A stretch of DNA of 64,000 nt from Rarobacter faecitabidus. GTDB taxonomy: Bacteria; Actinomycetota; Actinomycetes; Actinomycetales; Cellulomonadaceae. This document shows positions 62,451 to 64,000 of this stretch, one piece after another (position 1 is the first letter of the stretch; each line of letters starts with the position of its first letter). The notes beneath the pieces are model-generated. The model saw only the letters and a list, made by a program, of their open reading frames with translations. It had not been told where the DNA came from and made no database searches. The position numbers and the translations under genes are program-made. The stretch spans positions 62,001 to 126,000 of the forward strand of contig NZ_VFOS01000004.1 of assembly GCF_006716265.1 (NCBI RefSeq), written 5' to 3'.

Positions 62451-62903
62451 TTACCCTAGAATGCTAACAGATACCCCCTGAATTCCCTGGCATCTTGACG
62501 GTTGAATAAGAATGGTCGCCACTCCATCTGCCACGGCAGTGGATTTACGAGACATATTCTCTAGCATCTCGAATAACCCATCAAAGGCGTCGACCTCGTT
62601 TCCATTTATGAAGCTCTCCGCTACTAGCGTATTAGCAAGGGTGTCATCTGTCGAGTATTCAATTGCTAACCCAACAGTGCCTATAACTTCATATTCTCTA
62701 ATGGCAGCACTTGGTATGCGGTTTTCATCAGAAATAGCTGTGCTCGAAGGGATATACCAAATTTTCTTTACGCGTGAGAGCTCAGCGTGCGCTTCTGCTA
62801 TCCTCTCTCGCGCTGAGCTGATTAGTTGCAAACCGTCATCACTACGAATCGATGGAGTGAATCCGAGTACACGTAAGCGAGTCCATGTCGATCGGCTGAC
62901 CAT
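62451..62903 (-). CDS. Candidate immunity protein for the RHS toxin tip
   Basis: ATG 62903 lies 9 bases past AGGA, 15 bp after the RHS stop; 150 residues, AT-rich. Sequence such as AAIREYEVIGTVGLAIEYST and NEVDAFDGLFEMLENMSRKS is acidic and helical, as is common for immunity proteins facing a basic toxin. No family recognised. Confidence 0.6.
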   Translation of the reverse strand: MVSRSTWTRLRVLGFTPSIRSDDGLQLISSARERIAEAHAELSRVKKIWYIPSSTAISDENRIPSAAIREYEVIGTVGLAIEYSTDDTLANTLVAESFINGNEVDAFDGLFEMLENMSRKSTAVADGVATILIQPSRCQGIQGVSVSILG

Positions 62904-62918
62904 CCGATTCAATCCTGT

Positions 62919-64000
62919 CTATCTGTATAAGTTTCGTATTCGACCACCACCACCGCCGATACCAGTGATTCTACCCGCACTTCCGCCGCCACCGCCACCG
63001 CGCATTTGACTGCGCGCGGTGCCGCCGCGATTGTTCGAGATGTTCTTCTCGTGGTTTTCCACCTTCTTCTGTGCTTTTGACTTCGACTTACTTGAACTTT
63101 TTTGACCAGAATTCTTCGTATATCCTTCTCGTTTTGGTATATCTCTTTCGCGTTTAAACTTTTCGTTCGCAACTTGCTTTCTTTTACCGGAGTGAAATGC
63201 CCTATTGTCATAAGGCAGTCCTGCCTTTTTGTTCGCTATCGCGACCCATTCAGCATCTGTCAACTCATATTTCTGCATGAGGCCCGACAGATCATTCCAA
63301 TTTATCGGATCCTGCGGGTATGTATATGCCGTGGTGTTGCCGCCTTTGACGGGGTCGGGGCTGGTGAAGAGACCGGTGGTGGGGTTGTAGAGGCGAACGC
63401 CCATGAGGGTGAGGCCGCTGGTGGGGTTGCCTGCGCGTTCTTTGCCGCCTTTCCAACCGTAGGTGATGTCACCTGTGGTCGGGGTGGTGGTGAGGGGGTT
63501 GCCGTATTCGTCAAAGCTGGATAGCCCGGAGATGGTTCCGAGTGTTGTTCCGGTGACGGTGATGGTGGCTGCGACTGAGTCCCAGGGGTCGACGATGTCG
63601 AGGGTGAGGTCGGTGCCGGTGTGCTGGGCGCCGAGGTCTCCGGCGATGCTGGAGGCATACCGGGTCAAGGTGGTGGTGCCGTTTTTGGTGGTGGTGGCCC
63701 AGCCGGGGTTGTCGCTGGTGTCCGCGTAGCCACGCCTGATGGTTGTTGTTCCACTACCAGTGGTTCTTGTCTCTACGAGACGGCGTTGCAGAGCATCCAG
63801 GGTGAAGGTGGTGGTGTTCTCGCCTTGGGTGATGGACCTTGCGAGGTCGTTGTCGTAGTAGCCGATGGTGATGGGCCCAGCGGCCTCACCGAGAGGTGCG
63901 TCAGTTGACGGTATCTGGGTTTGGCGTCCGAGCATGTCGTATTCGTATGCTCCAGCTACCCGGTCAGCGGCGTCGTAGCCCCACGTCCGGCTACTGGGTG
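62919..64000 (-). CDS. RHS/YD-repeat polymorphic toxin, C-terminal end (5' part outside window)
   Basis: The frame is open to the window edge. YD repeats (TWGYDAADRVAGAYEYDMLG, TTTFTLDALQRRLVE) lead to the RHS core end GVRLYNPTTGLFTSPDPVKG and TYPQDPINWNDLSGL. The ~125-residue tip that follows is basic (FHSGKRKQVANEKFKRERDI, SSSKSKSKAQKKVE) and Gly-rich at its end, with much lower GC. The tip is the presumed toxin, of a kind I do not recognise; the shell repeats are chromosomally GC-rich. Confidence 0.85.
   Translation of the reverse strand, partial: PSSRTWGYDAADRVAGAYEYDMLGRQTQIPSTDAPLGEAAGPITIGYYDNDLARSITQGENTTTFTLDALQRRLVETRTTGSGTTTIRRGYADTSDNPGWATTTKNGTTTLTRYASSIAGDLGAQHTGTDLTLDIVDPWDSVAATITVTGTTLGTISGLSSFDEYGNPLTTTPTTGDITYGWKGGKERAGNPTSGLTLMGVRLYNPTTGLFTSPDPVKGGNTTAYTYPQDPINWNDLSGLMQKYELTDAEWVAIANKKAGLPYDNRAFHSGKRKQVANEKFKRERDIPKREGYTKNSGQKSSSKSKSKAQKKVENHEKNISNNRGGTARSQMRGGGGGGSAGRITGIGGGGGRIRNLYR

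Noticed and set aside
62930-63010. Gly-rich codon repeats at the RHS end as a regulatory microsatellite
   Set aside because: They encode Gly runs in an open frame; nothing suggests phase variation beyond speculation.

Overview
The window is GC-rich DNA from an actinobacterium. The evidence is GC-ending codons, GTG/TTG starts behind GGAGG-type ribosome sites, a K+-independent-type membrane pyrophosphatase, and a tandem pair of a small protein family that I know mainly from Microbacteriaceae-like Micrococcales. It divides into a chromosomal part (about 1-34.85 kb) and a mobile/accessory part (about 34.85 kb to the right edge).

Chromosomal part. Positions 1-17.3 kb hold a secreted polysaccharide-attack block: two paralogous exported proteins that each carry two SGNH/GDSL esterase domains, a Tat-exported glycoside hydrolase of the alpha-galactosidase (clan D/GH36-like) type, an exported RCC1-repeat protein, a small TatA, and a GH97 enzyme. 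Several share NEW3, NPCBM and Ig-like modules and end in a Lys-rich beta-sandwich tail. Then come a proton-pumping pyrophosphatase (hppA) and a glycosyltransferase. Positions 21.6-30 kb are a mannoside-use locus read leftward: ROK regulator, manA, LacI regulator, solute-binding lipoprotein, two ABC permeases and a GH130 phosphorylase. A perfect LacI-type operator precedes the binding-protein gene and a 19-bp hairpin separates it from the permeases. Positions 30.3-34.75 kb hold a haem-oxygenase-fold iron enzyme, a CDGSH protein, two small paralogues, a small Cys-containing protein and a GCS2-type carboxylate-amine ligase.

Mobile part. At 34,848 a 41-bp 3' piece of tRNA-Arg, still followed by its own terminator, is joined to foreign DNA and a tyrosine integrase. 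I read this as the left attachment site of an integrative element. Inside are ArsR + MFS, a DUF4192/NrdH operon, IS3 debris, a serine recombinase with a zinc-ribbon partner, a BglII-like restriction-modification system, an ArdA remnant and a MobF relaxase operon. The right edge carries an RHS toxin tip and two AT-rich candidate immunity genes.

The main discovery is a transposon that can be delimited exactly at 42,084-53,368 (11,285 bp). It has 38-bp terminal inverted repeats (32 of 38 matching), a 6-bp target duplication GAAAAG, tniA/tniB-type transposition genes and its own resolvase. It sits beside the res-like palindrome of a neighbouring serine recombinase, as expected of res-site-hunting Tn5053/Tn402/Tn552 relatives. 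Its cargo is a metal/redox island: DUF2231 membrane protein, VIT1/CCC1 transporter, a flavinylated electron-transfer operon (ferric-reductase-like protein, FMN-binding protein, ApbE) run into an OmpR-type two-component system, and an ArsR + CDF efflux pair in which the CDF gene has an in-frame amber codon. A 17-bp direct-repeat motif occurs before both the DUF2231 gene and the flavin operon, and I propose it as the response-regulator site.
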